From assembly GCA_030549775.1 (NCBI GenBank), contig CM060174.1:17967193-18031192 (forward strand): a DNA stretch of 64,000 bases. The letters are read 5' to 3'. The translations under genes were made by a program, and so were the position numbers. Source of the DNA: Tamarix chinensis (Eukaryota; Streptophyta; Magnoliopsida; Caryophyllales; Tamaricaceae). Position 1 is the stretch's first letter. Each line of letters begins with the position of its first letter. Under the pieces are notes generated by a model. It saw only the letters and a program-made list of their open reading frames with translations. It was not told the origin of the DNA and ran no database searches. Of this stretch, positions 1-12,065 are shown piece after piece.

Positions 1-2059
1 CAGCTTTATCCCATCCACTGCATGCATATAGTTGGCAGTGCATGCGTATAGTTTGGGAGACATCTTTTGATGGTAGAGATGTCAAAGCGGAAATAGTGTC
101 TCAAAATTTGAAATATATATACATTCCTAAACTCGCCTTGTTCTCTGATTAAGGTTAACGGAAAATCCATTTTTCAATTATTCGCCATCCCCATCCCCAT
201 CCCGACCCTGCCCCAGCCTCAAATCCGAACAACCTCCGCACATGTAGCAACACTCACATGCAGGGATGAAGCGAGAAAATTTTTTTTATGGAGTTCCAAT
301 AAAATCAATTCCCAGTCATATTTTCTTATAAAAAACTTAAAATGCAGCATTTTACTTTCAAAGTCAAATAAGAGAATAGGTAAAAAGCAAATTTAAGTGT
401 TTGCACTCAGTATTGAATCTACATTCTCCAATGTAATATAGAGAGGGTCCAACCAGTATAGCACGAATAATTTTATCATAATATTACTCTTACTTATATA
501 TAATATAACACTTACAGAATATTTCATGGGATCAGGCGATCCCATATGATCTATACTGGCTCTACCCCTACTCACATGCACCTCAAACTATTCAAAAATG
601 TTTCAAACTCGAATCCAAAATCAAGCTCATAATCAACTAAATCTCATTCCATAACATAAACACCAGTGTACATACATTAATTAAAACAACAAAGTGTGTT
701 TATTTTGTATCTCATTATCTATATTATTGATGGAAGTATTTCAAACCTTTTATTTTACATATTATTTTTATTATATCATTATCTATATTATATATAATAT
801 TATTACTTCATGAGTAGGGTTCCCTAATTTTTATTAAATATTTAAACTATTCTACTCTATTATCCTTATATCTTTATTAATTGTACTCATCCACTACCAT
901 TATCATTATTTAATATTATTAATTATTTGTATTAATTATTTATATATATTTTTACTAATGATGCTAATAATAATATTATGATTAATTACTTATCATAACA
1001 TAAATATTAATTTTAATTATGATTTATGATTAATGATTAATATCATTCATTATTTTTATTTGTTAATATCAATTATTATCATTATAACTTTAAATATTTA
1101 ATTACTAATATTATTAATTATCAATAATTATTATGGATATTATGAATTATTAGTAATTTGAAATATAATTTTATATATTAATATTAATATTAAGTAATTA
1201 TTAATAATAACATTAATTATAACTATTATAATTCTTAATATTTATCAAAATTAATTAATTTTTAATTCTAATTATTAATAATTATTCAAATCTATTATTA
1301 ATTATTTATTCATCTTTTTGACAATATTGATAATAATTAATATTCATATGAGTTATCATTTTGAATATTAATTATTATCATTATTAATCATAATTATTAG
1401 TTACAATAAATTATTTGTGTAGCACCTCTTGTTTTCTTGACATTTTTTTGTTTTTGGTTTTCAGACAATAACAAAGTGATAAATCTAAAATCGAAGGATA
1501 TTACTATCGTATCGAATATAAGAAAGGTGTGATTGTTTACTTAACTTATGTTCAATACAATGCTAAAATATTTAACAAAACCATACACTAGAATTAGAGA
1601 TAGCATGAGAGGGAGAGGGAGAGAGAGAGAGAGAGAGAGAGATGACTAAATTAAGGAATAATGCCAATAGTTTAGTAATCAAAAGGTACAAAATACCCTA
1701 GCATCATAAAAAAAAGTTTATCTTATGACATGGAAAGTTTTCATGTTATATATATATATAGCTCATATTGATCATAGCATGATAAACATACAATCATGGA
1801 AAAATTACAAATATGCAAGGAAATTCCATGCACTCCAACTATGCATTAACTTTGTTATCATCATCATCATCATCATCATAATGATCATAATCATCATCAT
1901 CATTCTCATTATAATTATAATTATTACGATTAGCATCATCATTATCATCATTAATTAATTTAACATCAATGAACAAGGACATTAATTAAAAGAACAAAGT
2001 GTGTGTTTATTTTATATCTCATTATCTATATTATTGATAGTCATACTTCCAAACTTTTG
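1..2059. other. AT-rich non-coding stretch with a direct repeat and microsatellites
   Basis: No reading frame here resembles a known protein. Seen directly: a C-rich run of CCATCCC units near 186-215; an approximately 80-bp segment at 676-758 that recurs at 1980-2059 in the same orientation (both contain ATCTCATTATCTATATTATT); a GA microsatellite at 1610-1643; and a TCA/TTA trinucleotide run at 1856-1960. The second repeat copy stops at the border of the LTR that begins at 2060. The rest is TTA/AAT-rich sequence of unknown origin. Confidence 0.7.
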
Positions 2060-4836
2060 TGTAACGCCCCCAATTTTAAGCTAGAAAATTTCATTTTGAA
2101 AACAATATGGAAGTGTTTGAAAAATAAAATTGAGAAATATTATCATCATATCAATTATTGGAGATGTGTGATCATCACCTAATCTATACTTGATATAAGG
2201 CAAAACAAAAGAATAAATGAAACCGTGTATGCTCATAATAATATTACAATAGTAGTAATGATAATAAAGATGAGAAAAATAATATAGATAGGAATCAAAG
2301 GAATAGTTTAAATAACCGGAAGAACATAAACTTCCTAATGCAGTAAACAAAACATCTCTAGCTAGTTAGACTAACTCTTAAGCACAAAATATAAATCTCC
2401 AACTATAAGCAATGACCAGCTACTGTCCCATGTCATTATCCTCAGCATACTCTAACTGAGAATCATACCCATACAAATTATCCTCTACTCTTTGGACCTG
2501 AAGTCTGATCATCATAGTGACCATATAAGTACTATATTAGTATGGTAAAGCACTGGTAAAATAGACTACCTAAAATATGGTAAGGCTTATAAATCACATT
2601 AGAGTCACATAGTAGCATGGTGATACGCATCCCAATATAAATTAACACTTAAGTTTATCGTAGTAATATAATAAGGCATGCTCGCATGGAGATCATGAAA
2701 GAATAGTAATAAAGTGAATGCATTGTATCCACACAATATTAGCCATACTATAAATATTCCTTTAGTGATCACATAAGTTATAGTTATTAAGATAATTTGT
2801 TCAACCACACACAGCTCTCGACCAACAAAAAGCCATAGCAACATACAATCACAATGAGATACCACACCCACCACACATCGAGTGCACTTTTTGGGATGGC
2901 TAACACAAACTAGGATACCACACCCACCACACGTGGTTAAAGTACATCAAGGGGGCTTGTACTGAGATACCTTGCTCACTACACCTTGAATGCCTTTGCC
3001 TCAAGGGCTAAAAAGTTTTTATACCACTCCCGCTTAAGCAATGGACAATATGAAGTACTAAGGGGCTTGTACTGGGATACCTCACTCACTAGAGCTGGAC
3101 ATCGAGGTCATGTCGGTCTTCTATAGTATAATCTTACCCTCAAAATTATATGCATACCTCCTACCAACCACAATCTGGTAGAGAAGAAAATAGTTACTAA
3201 GTGAAAATAATAAGCCACAGGGTAACTTTCCTAATAACTCCTGGTCAGCTACCCTGAGCGTCAAAGAAAAAAGACCGACAAAAATCTTATTACATTATTA
3301 TTATTACCAAGAAATATCACAAGTCATAGATTCATTCCATAAATAACCAAATAGGGTGTTTTCAAGTGATAACACTAAACATAAATAAATTCCATTATTA
3401 TCCAAATTGGGTGATTCTAAGTGATAACACCAACCATAGCACACGACACAAAGATACTAATTAGGTGTTAGATATGACACCAAACTTAACCAATTCAAGT
3501 AACAAATGTCATCATTATGATTTTTTATTAATTCTAGGATAAACATAGTTGCAATCATAATTTACATATTGTAATTACATGGAGGTATCAACATAAAAAG
3601 CCCCAACAGAAGAACAACAATTAACAACAATCCTAGGGGAATATAACTGGACTAGTCAGTCGATTCCTAGGGCTGATTGAATGGTTGGTTTCACCAATTG
3701 ATTGCTCATATGAAACTAGTTGATGGGTTTGGTCCAATTGATCAATGGATCTAAGAAGAAACCAAACCACCTTGGTCACGATGTCACTAATCAATGGATT
3801 TGATAAACCAATCAACTATTCTTAGGGACTAGTTGACTGGTTCATTGAACCAATCAACTAATCTCGCAACCAACTGATTAAGATTTCCAAAATGTGTGAA
3901 TATTCATACAAACAATCAATAGGTTCAATGAATTGATTGGATAGTCTGGGTAAAATAATACCTAGACTTGCGAAACACACACCAAAATTTACCAAACTTT
4001 GTTATATTAATCCCAATATGCTGCTATATCATAAAACACATAAAGAGACATGCTACACCTATAGAATCACATTGATACATGGTAATTTAATCATTTAATC
4101 GAAATCATACTTAAAATACCAAATCATGCATAAAATTAGGGAAAATAACAATGCTTAAATTGTAGGAAGAAAATTTACGACATGATTGAATTCTAGAACA
4201 CAATTAGCTAATGCCCAGCACAAAAACACACCAAGAACATTGAACAATAATAAGTAACAAAAACCTCATTCATATTAAAAATAAGAATGACTTACCTTGA
4301 AGTAATTATTCTATCACAAAACTCCTAACTTGATAGTGGTCTACCAGGACTTAGATTCCTAAGAGAATCAAGAGTGAAAACCACTAAAACTATTTTTTAA
4401 AACTCCAATTAAATCAAATAAAATCATGAGAAGAAGAAGAACAATAACAAAAACACAACTTAACCATTTATTAGAAATATAATTCCAAGGAAAACGAAGC
4501 TAGAATCTTCAACCTTTCACAAAATGTTACTCCTTCATTAGTTAAGAGAAACAAGGGAGAACTAAACCTGAGATTAAAAGAAGAAAAGAGAGATAATAAC
4601 TCCATCAAGGAGGAAAGAAAATAAGAGCAAACCTCTATTTTTCTCACCAATAAGGAAAATGGAAGAAAATTGGAAAATACTTAATACTTAACAAAATTCA
4701 CTAAGGGAAGGGAATAAGTGATCAAGAACAACAGGTAAGAAGCAAAAATGAATCAATATGGAGTGAATAGGAGAGAGAGTTGGTAAAATCCATAAAAAGG
4801 AGAGTGACACGACTGGTATAGTTGAGTGTGGGCAAC
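2060..4836 (-). mobile_element. Tekay-like Ty3/gypsy 3' LTR (family beta), outer part
   Basis: On the minus strand this is the distal part of a long LTR that begins near 8691 and ends at 2060 (TGTAACGCCCCC on the plus strand, the complement of an LTR end). A nested alpha unit (4837-8117) splits it. Family membership follows from a plus-strand copy at 25987-33076 that has the same modules in the same order: an array of CAATTGATT/ACTAGT motifs (3640-3960 here), a segment containing CAGGAGTTAT (around 3235 here, plus-strand reading CTCCTGGTCAGC), a GGTGGGTGTGGTATCC array (2870-3110) and a TAGCTGGTCATTGC block (near 2415). Assignment to Tekay rests on the polypurine-tract junction at 8691. No coding capacity is seen, which is normal for an LTR. 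The element's 5' end is missing. Confidence 0.72.
3640..3965. repeat. Array of short near-palindromic motifs in beta LTR
   Basis: About ten short motifs built from CAATTGATT, CAATCAAC, ACTAGT and AACCAATC follow one another at irregular spacing of roughly 20-40 bp. Several are self-complementary, such as ACTAGT. An equivalent array occurs at 26690-27060 in the plus-strand beta copy, and a shorter one lies near 16165-16215. Function unknown. It could be a regulatory array within U3/R or simply a degenerate minisatellite. Confidence 0.5.
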
Positions 4837-7800
4837 TATAATACCCTAAAATTTTTAGTTAACCCTAGTATTGAGTAATTAATATTGTAACCTAATTCTA
4901 ATATCAGAAAATAAATATTTTCACCTTATCTAATTCTCTAACACTACCTGATTTATCAATAATTAACCTACCCTATTATTCTAATATAAATTATATTAAT
5001 CTTATTATAATTAAAAATTAAAAACATTAAACCCTATTCTTTTTCCTTTTTCTTTCCTTTCCTTCTTGGTCAATCCCTCTCTTTCTCCTTTGACCCCCTT
5101 CTCTCTCTATGTGGAACATTTTCCATAGATAATGCTTACACGCCCCTCACTCCCTACCACCTATAAGACCACTCCCTAATTTTTTCAATTCTCACCTCCT
5201 ACGCATAAGGATTGGGGTTGAAAATTTTCCTTCACACCTTTTTCCCATCTCTATTACATACACATACACATGCTCGAAAATAAATCCTACCGCCTCTCTT
5301 CTCTCCCTTTTGTTTTTGCAACCAACACAACACCATTTTCCCTCCTTTGCCACCTCCTTGCTATCGCAAAAAAAAAACCCAAGAAGCCACCACCAGCAAG
5401 GAAAACTGAGACAGCCATACCACCATTGGTAGATCATGTTATTTATCCCTCACCATCTTTAGCCACCTTTGCCAAACATCACCCCTACAATTAGCCAAAA
5501 CAGTAGAAACCAACCCCTTTTCTTTGGCTAACTCCACTACATCTTTTTCTTTTTTTCCCCTTGCTATAGCAATTTTCACCATAGCCTAACCCATTCCTTT
5601 TTGATAGCTTTGGCCGGAGGCCCCCTCCTCCACTTTGGCATCTTTGGCCAAAGCTTCTCCCCCTCTATTTTGGAAGCAACAACCCAAGCTTCCCCTCCAT
5701 TTTTGCAGCCACAATCGTAGCACCCCTCCTACATTTCAGCACCTCTAGCCTTGCCACACCACCCCTTTTGTTCAGCTTCTTTCATTGTTGCACCTTGCCT
5801 ATCAATGGTAGGTTGTGGTGTTGCTAACCCTCCATTTTTTATGGTATTTTCCCTTTGATTGGTTACGTAAGTTCTTCCCAAATAATACCCTTCTTGGTTC
5901 GATCTTCTTCCTTCCTCATCCTTCTATTTCGTTAAGAATTTCCTTACTTAGGTGGTTTAATTGTAATGAAGTTTTATTATGCTTTTCTTAGGTGATTTAA
6001 TTGTGGTATTGGAAGAGGTAGAATAGGTTTTATGAGTTTAGAGACTGGAGCTATTTTAATAAGGATACTTATTGTAGTTTAGGATTTTTAATTGCTAAGT
6101 GTTATACATGATTTTAAGTTGTACCATGTTATTGTGATAATGTGAACTAATATATGATTATTGATACTATGATATGTGGTTGATATTGTATAATAGGAAA
6201 AGAGTAAGTAAAGTTCATGCAATATTGTTATTTTATGTGGAAAATCCTTCAGTGTGAAATATGGTTGTATCATGGCTTTATTAATTGTATGATTAATGTG
6301 AAATGATAATGGCAATGTATTTGGAGAAAAATATGGATTTTAGCCAGTAATATTACTAAAGATAGAAGATTCGCATGAAATAAGGGTTATGTTACTAATA
6401 AGAACATTTTGGCCAACGTAGGTTAAATATGGGATTCATTGTACTTTAAGGTGTTATACTCTCCAAATGTGCTAAGGAATTTGTATGAAGTATTTAGAGT
6501 AGTTATAGATGACCTAAGTTTAAACAAAGTATGTAAATGGTTTGATTTGGGAATAAGAACCCTAAAACGAGGACTTTATTATCACACTTGCAAAATAGTA
6601 GAGTTAGACTATGAAACTCGAATATATTGCTAATATCAATGTTTCTGGAATGTATATTAAATATGGTAAGTGTTTGAGCCCTACATTAATAGTTATGATA
6701 AATTTGTAAAATTAGGATTTATAAGCCTTAGGAATGGTAACTTTTGGGATAGGGTTATTATCATATGTGCAAGACCTTATAGTTAGGCCTTGAAATTAGA
6801 ATATGTTGATAATAATAATATTTGAGGAACATATACTAAGTTTGGTGCTTAAAAGAGTAATAGAAGAAAAGTTATGATAAAAGTGTGGAATTAAGGTTTT
6901 GGGGGAATATAAGGATCTTAACTTTAGATAACGGCCTTATGACTTGCAGGATGTGCTTACATGCTTTAAAATTTTCTATATTTGTAAATCAATTATGAAT
7001 AAGGTATTAAACATTTAAAGTGAAATATCATGTGATTTAGGTCAAGGTGATGTTTTTCAATCCATTCCAGTAGATAATAATAGTGGTTCAAGAGCATTTT
7101 TCCCTGAGAAGGTGCTTTTATTGATATGTTCTATTGAATAATAATAGTGAATCAGGTGTATTTTTCCTGAGAGGTGCTCCAGTATATTCCATCGGATTAA
7201 GAATAGTGAGGCCCTATACTCATCACAAATAAGAATATGATTAGAGCAACCTAATGGATAATATATTAATGATTTAAAGTGGAATAATATATGAGTAAGG
7301 ACCAAGGTGATATTTTTTAGATCCATTCTACCAGGTGATAATAATGGCTCGAGAGCATTTTGCCTTGAGAAGATATTTTTATGGATCCATTCCACTAGAT
7401 GATAATAGTGGTTCATGCGTGTTGTCTTTAAGAGGTGCTTTAGATTGTTCCACTAATTTAAGAATAGTGGAATTCTTGAACTCAATGTAAATAAAAGACT
7501 AAAAATGGTTATGTCTAATAAATAGGCCTGGATTAGTATTTACCTTATGAGACATTTAATAAATTGTATGTGTACTTATCATTTGTTATGAATGCATGTA
7601 TTTATATATATCCTTGACTCGATAGTATGTTTACCTTGCTTAGTATGTAGCATATTGATCATCCTTTTCATTGGTGTCACTCAATCCCACGAGCAGAAGA
7701 ACCTGATGCTTTTGTGTAGGTCATTGAGGACCAACTTGATGATTTTGCTGCTCTTAATGTATTATGAGGGGAGGAGTGACCTTTTATCTATACTGGGTAT

Positions 7801-8117
7801 TTGGGGGAAGAGTTATGTTATTCAGATGATGTTTTTACCTGAATACATTTCAGACTCTTTGATCCATGGTATCCCTTAGTTTGTATTATATTATTGTAAC
7901 TTAGAGTTAATTTCCAAATTCGTATTTGTATTTATAAAAGCTTCTCTCATTTCTAATTACCCCTATGTTTACTATAAATGGTTTTAGCCTTGTGATTGAT
8001 GTAAAGATGGTGTGGTAAACCAGACTTATCTCAATTACGACGGTAACACCTAATATTTTACTTATATGCTTCTGCTATAAATTAAAATTTTTAGTAGTAA
8101 CATTTAGGAGCATTACA
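4837..8117 (+). mobile_element. Alpha-family solo LTR-like unit, copy 1 (degenerate, nested in beta)
   Basis: It begins TATAATACCCTAAAA and ends GGAGCATTACA, the degenerate inverted termini typical of this family. It is flanked by GCAAC (4832-4836) and ACAAC (8118-8122), a 4/5 match to a 5-bp target duplication. Internal order matches other alpha units: pyrimidine-rich run 5037-5110, CCACC-rich segment 5150-5830, six-motif CCA...AGTGG array at 7055-7475, and the conserved core at 7641-7698 (near CCCACGAGCAGAAG). It lacks the trinucleotide field of the longer copies and is the most diverged. No gag or pol is present. Frames such as 5192-5437, 5270-5494, 7057-7416 and 7592-7879 are repeat-derived. 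Confidence 0.68.
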
Positions 8118-8244
8118 ACAACCAAAATGTAAGAGAAGACATGATGGTGTGAAGGAAGTTAAGTGTAGCCAGTGAAGGAATAATTGTAGAAGATTGGTAA
8201 GTTAGGACAGATGTGTAAGAAATCAAACGTTCAACCAATCTACT

Positions 8245-8276
<32 letters not shown>

Positions 8277-8691
8277 GGACAAGATAGAAGGTGATGCATG
8301 CCTCAAAAAGTTATTTTTTTGAAAAAATTAACTAAATAAAATCATAAAATGGTCTAAATAATATAAAAATAATTCAAATGCATCCAAATATGCTCATTAG
8401 TACAAATAAATTCTAATTAGAATTTTTCATAAATATTAGAAAGAGATTCAAATCAAAATTAGAAAAGGATTTAAAATATTAGGATAACAAGTTGATAGGC
8501 TTGAGCAAACTAGCTGACTAATTCATCAAGGACAAAATTACCAATATCAGAGCATACAAACTTATCGATCGATACTTCTAAAATTCATATTTTTATTAGA
8601 ATTTCAATCCTTTTGCAAAACTAAAACTAATTTATCTTATATTATCATAATTTTATACACATTTTGAAAGATTTTTAGATATGATATTACG
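8118..8691 (-). mobile_element. Tekay-like Ty3/gypsy 3' LTR (family beta), proximal part
   Basis: This is the remainder of the beta LTR interrupted by alpha copy 1. Read on the minus strand it starts at 8691 as CGTAATATCATATC, a mutated TGTAATA... LTR start. Immediately upstream on that strand is a purine-rich tract (complement of 8697-8712, CTTTTAAGGGGGTAGT), the position expected of a polypurine tract. A GA microsatellite lies at 8248-8277. The order pol C-terminus, polypurine tract, LTR start is what makes this a 3' LTR rather than an anonymous repeat. Confidence 0.7.
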
Positions 8692-8696
8692 ATACT

Positions 8697-9295
8697 ACCC
8701 CCTTAAAAGAGACTTCATCCTTGAAGTCCACAAAATATACGTTGTTCTAAGCTAAAAATGTGACAAAACCCTAAGCCATCAACCAAAAGGAAAACAACTA
8801 AGGATTAGTATACGAGAGAAGGGTACTACCTCCTTAAAAGACACGATGTTACCTACGCAATGCACCTACACGAATAACTCTAGATACTTCATCTTGATCT
8901 CCTCCTTGGACTTCTAAGCGGCCTCCTACATTCCAAGGCATAACCATAATTCCTTCACTAGTGGAACAACCTTTGAATGCGTCTTCTGAGCCTTGGTTTC
9001 TAGGATCCTCAGGGGTTGATACTCATATGGCAATGCCTAATCAAGCTCAATCGTCTTTGACTGAATGATGTGTTATAAACTGCCACTCACCTCCTCAAAT
9101 GATAGACATAAAAAAAGTTATGCGTGCATGAAAGCTTAATAGGTAAGGCAAGATGGTAAGAAACCTCTCCAACCTAATCCAAAATCTTGTACGACCTAAT
9201 ATACCTCGGGCTAAGGTTACCCTTTGGACCAAAATGCTTCACTTCCTTGTTGTTCAAAAGAATTTAATCACACACCTCAAAACCGGTTATCATCA
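8697..9295 (-). pseudogene. Tekay-like Ty3/gypsy integrase C-terminal remnant
   Basis: Minus-strand translation with frameshifts and stops shows the order of the gypsy integrase C-terminus: FGPKGNLSPRYI (near 9235-9200; the family form ends in SPRYIGPYEIL), then a degraded LALP..LS..HNVFHVSMLR region, then ALPYEYQPLRILETKAQK (near 9045-8990), then VVPLVKELW and EEIKMKYLEL (near 8970-8880). The last block is the chromodomain-like tail characteristic of Tekay/Del chromoviruses as I know them. A purine-rich tract and the beta LTR follow. The protein would join reverse-transcribed DNA to the host chromosome. This copy is dead, and its upstream part is cut off where the CRM-like sequence begins near 9300. 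Confidence 0.75.
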
Positions 9296-9299
9296 AGTA

Positions 9300-10740
9300 C
9301 AGGTTTTTTATTCCAAGATTGGATGACATGTTAAATGAGTTGCATGGTGCAAAGGCGTTTTCGAAGATTCATCTTAGAAGCGATTATCATCAAATAAGGA
9401 TAAATTATCATCAAATAAGGATAAAGGAAGGGGATGGGTGGAATATAACTTTCAAGACTAAGTATGTGTTGTATGAGTTGTTGATGATGCCACTTGGACT
9501 ACGTATTACACCAAGTTCCTTTATGAGATGGATAACCAAGGTGCTTAGACCATTCCTTAGAGTCTTTTTTGTTGTCTACCTTAATGATATGTTGGTATAT
9601 AGCTAGGTGAAGAGGATATTTGATAAGCTTAGAGAGATGGATCTTTATGGTAAGATGGAGAAGTGTGACTTCATGATGAAGAGTGTGATTTTTCTTGGTT
9701 ATATTGTGAGTGGAGATGGTATTTGAGTTGATCTGTCAAAGGTGGAAGCTATACAAATGTAGCCCATTCCTACTAAAGTCCATGATGTTCAAAGTATCTA
9801 TTGCTTGGCCTCATTCTATAGGAGGTTCATCAAAGAATTCTCTACCATTGTAGCACCTATCATATAGTTAATGAAGAAAGGATATTTCCATTTGAATGAT
9901 GAAGTGACAAAGGCTTTTGAAGACTTAAAGACAAAGCCTCAAATGTACCGATATTATCTTTACCTTGTTTTGATAAATTATTTGAAGTAACATGTGATGC
10001 GAGTGGTGTAGGCATTGGGGGTATGCTTTCACAAGAAAGGAAGATAATTGCTTTATTTAGTGAGGGGTTAAATGGTGCAAGACTCAACTATTCGACCTAC
10101 GATAAAGAGTTCTATGTTATTGTATGTTGCTTGGAGACATGGAGTCATTACTTGAGACCCAAGCCTTTTGTACTTCATTCGGATCATGAGAGTTTGAAAT
10201 ATCTACATGGTCAAAAGAAGGTGAGTCTAAGACATGCTAAGTGGATAAGCTTCTTATAGACATTTATGTTATCTACAAGGCATGTGGATGGCAAAGAAAA
10301 TGTCGTGGAAGATGCATTATCTAGGAGGACCGTGGTACTTACCATGATGGATGCAAAGATTTTGGGTTCGATATGATGAAGAGTTAATATGCCATGGATG
10401 ATGATTTCGCTATGATCTTCAAAGATTACAGGAAACAAGGAAGTTATGGAGCTTATGTTATTCAAGATAGGTTCTTATTCAAGCACAACAATGTGTGTGT
10501 GCCGAAGACTTGAGTTCAAGATTTGCTAATTGAAAAGGTGCATGAAGGAGAATATGTAGGAGATTTTGGAGTTTACAAGACTTTGGAGTTGCTGCAGGTA
10601 TATTTCTATATGCCGAGAATGCAAAAGGGAATATCAAGGACAATCAATGTTGGACATATTAGCCCTTATTATGGAGATGCAAATTTGAGGGAAAATTCAA
10701 ATCAACAAGGGGAGAATGATGCAGGAGAAAACACTAAATA
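9300..10740 (+). pseudogene. CRM-like Ty3/gypsy pol remnant (RT, RNase H, integrase ends)
   Basis: Translation in drifting frames gives reverse transcriptase (DDMLNELHGAKAFSKIHLRS at 9322-9381, then FKTKYVLYELLMMPLGL), RNase H ([16 protein letters not shown] near 10097-10145; [10 protein letters not shown] near 10174-10203; DALSRR near 10310-10327) and the start of the integrase zinc-binding region (HEGEYVGDFGVYKT near 10538-10580). The sequence then jumps straight to the polyprotein C-terminus (VGHISPYYGDANLRENS near 10648-10698). The integrase catalytic core is therefore deleted. The RT active site reads YLND instead of YxDD (near 9580-9591), and several in-frame stops follow at 9604 onward. 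A 21-bp tandem duplication at about 9382-9423 repeats YHQIRI. The 5' portion (LTR, gag, protease) is absent, and the remnant abuts a Tekay-like piece at about 9296. Confidence 0.85.
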
Positions 10741-11290
10741 ATTGGATTTCATAATTATGGAACAAATTATTTTTCATTTAGAAAGTATCTTCGACAAATT
10801 TGAAGACAAACGGATGGTTATATTGCTAGAAATATATCAAATAAGCTACTAAATATTTATGGGCATGTGCATGGCATGCATGGAATGTATGGCCACATGT
10901 ATGGGGAGTTTCATTGCACCTTGGTTAAGAACTATTAATAATTTAGATAATTAATTAATTAAGTAGTAGAGTTAGATATTAGATAAAGCATAAAATAAGC
11001 ATAAAGTAGCATAATATCTTTTAGTTTGGAATATTTTGAATTATACCTATTAGATAAGTTGTAGAATGACTATATACAACCATGAAGGTCATGATTATGA
11101 ATAATGAAGTTGAAGCTCAGTATTAAAGTTTAATGTAAAGTTGAATTTTGTGTGAGTTCAATTCAAGTTAATCAAATATGTGTGAACGATTTAGCTAGAA
11201 ATTCTTAATTTCTTTATCTATGTGAATTAAAGATTAATTAATATATTTTCTTCTCACCACAATCCATATTTTTCCAGCCATAATTATCAT
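10707..11290 (+). mobile_element. 3' LTR of the CRM-like remnant, with polypurine tract
   Basis: AAGGGGAGAA (10707-10716) is a polypurine tract. TGATGCAGG at 10717 then opens the LTR, exactly as in the complete CRM-like element at 39489-45203, whose LTR termini are TGATGCAG/CTGCATCA. The pol reading frame (GENDAGENTK, stop at 10739-10741) runs across this border, so the last codons are LTR-encoded. The downstream end is uncertain: no clear CTGCATCA is seen, and I place it near 11290 only from the change in base composition. No paired 5' LTR is present. Confidence 0.55.
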
Positions 11291-11334
11291 CCAAAATTTA
11301 CTCTGATTCGAAGCTAAGTGAAGCCCTAATTCTA

Positions 11335-11455
11335 TTTCCACATTTGAAACCCTAAACCACCATTCGAAACCCTAACCCTTCCATCTGAACCAAACAAAAC
11401 CTTAACCCTTCATTTGAGTTAAACCCTAACCCTAACCCTAAACCACACCACCATC
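11335..11455 (+). repeat. Interstitial CCCTAA-rich (telomere-like) patch
   Basis: Several AAACCCTAA/ACCCTAA units occur, the best run being AACCCTAACCCTAACCCTAA near 11423-11443. This matches the plant telomere unit CCCTAAA only loosely and is very short, so it is more likely a telo-box-like leader or simple repeat than a former chromosome end. The surrounding 11290-11650 sequence is C- and A-rich and without recognisable coding content. Confidence 0.5.
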
Positions 11456-11649
11456 CTCCATCCAAACTCTAACATTCAAAGCTCATCATCATCTACAAAT
11501 CATTGTTGAATGAATATCATAATTAGTTCACACCATTCTAACCATCATCACCGAATCACCATCACTTTGTTCGAACCATATTCATCCTTAGTTCACCCTA
11601 TTCAAATGTTCCTCTCATCCATAACTCATTGTCAAAGCTTCTTATAATT

Positions 11650-12065
11650 AAATCTAACATAATTGAGATATATTCTCACTGATTTGAGAATTCGATCCTC
11701 ACACACACATCAACTCTTGGCTTCGTACATCATCTACTTCAACTCTTTGATCTAATATGTACTTTAAATCCTTAACACGGGTAGCCAAATAAACATTAAT
11801 ATCATTACCCAGCTATTTTCGACAAGATATAAGTAAGGATATCATCATTCATTTCCTCTTCATGCATAACAAAAGGGAGGGTTCTAGATCATGATAATAA
11901 CGAGCCATAAACTATAGTTGGAGTTTCCATTAAAAGCATTCACAATCTCAACAGAGGGTAAGCCATAGGTATCTAGCTTCAATACCAATAATAGGGTATA
12001 GAGAATTAATCATATTCCATTGAGGAGAATTTGCTAGATGTCTAAGCTTGTCATGAAAGTTTCTT
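11650..12065 (-). pseudogene. CACTA (En/Spm) transposase remnant, downstream half
   Basis: Minus-strand translation across small frameshifts shows DKLRHLANSPQWNMINSLYP (from about 12054 leftward), then IGIEARYLWL, then LLLCMKRK, then GNDINVYLATRVKDLKYIL (near 11810-11740) and RVEVDD. These match blocks of the plant CACTA transposase (Transposase_21 type), whose usual form includes LRHPADSPQW, IYNLPPWLCMKRKYMM and PGNDIDVYL. The enzyme would bind element ends and cut and paste the transposon. The gene continues upstream at 12801 on the far side of the Cassandra insertion. Frameshifts and stops make it non-functional. Confidence 0.8.

Noticed and set aside
11335..11455. Former telomere or chromosome fusion point
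   Set aside because: Only about three adjacent CCCTAA units and no TTTAGGG partner array; too short and irregular.
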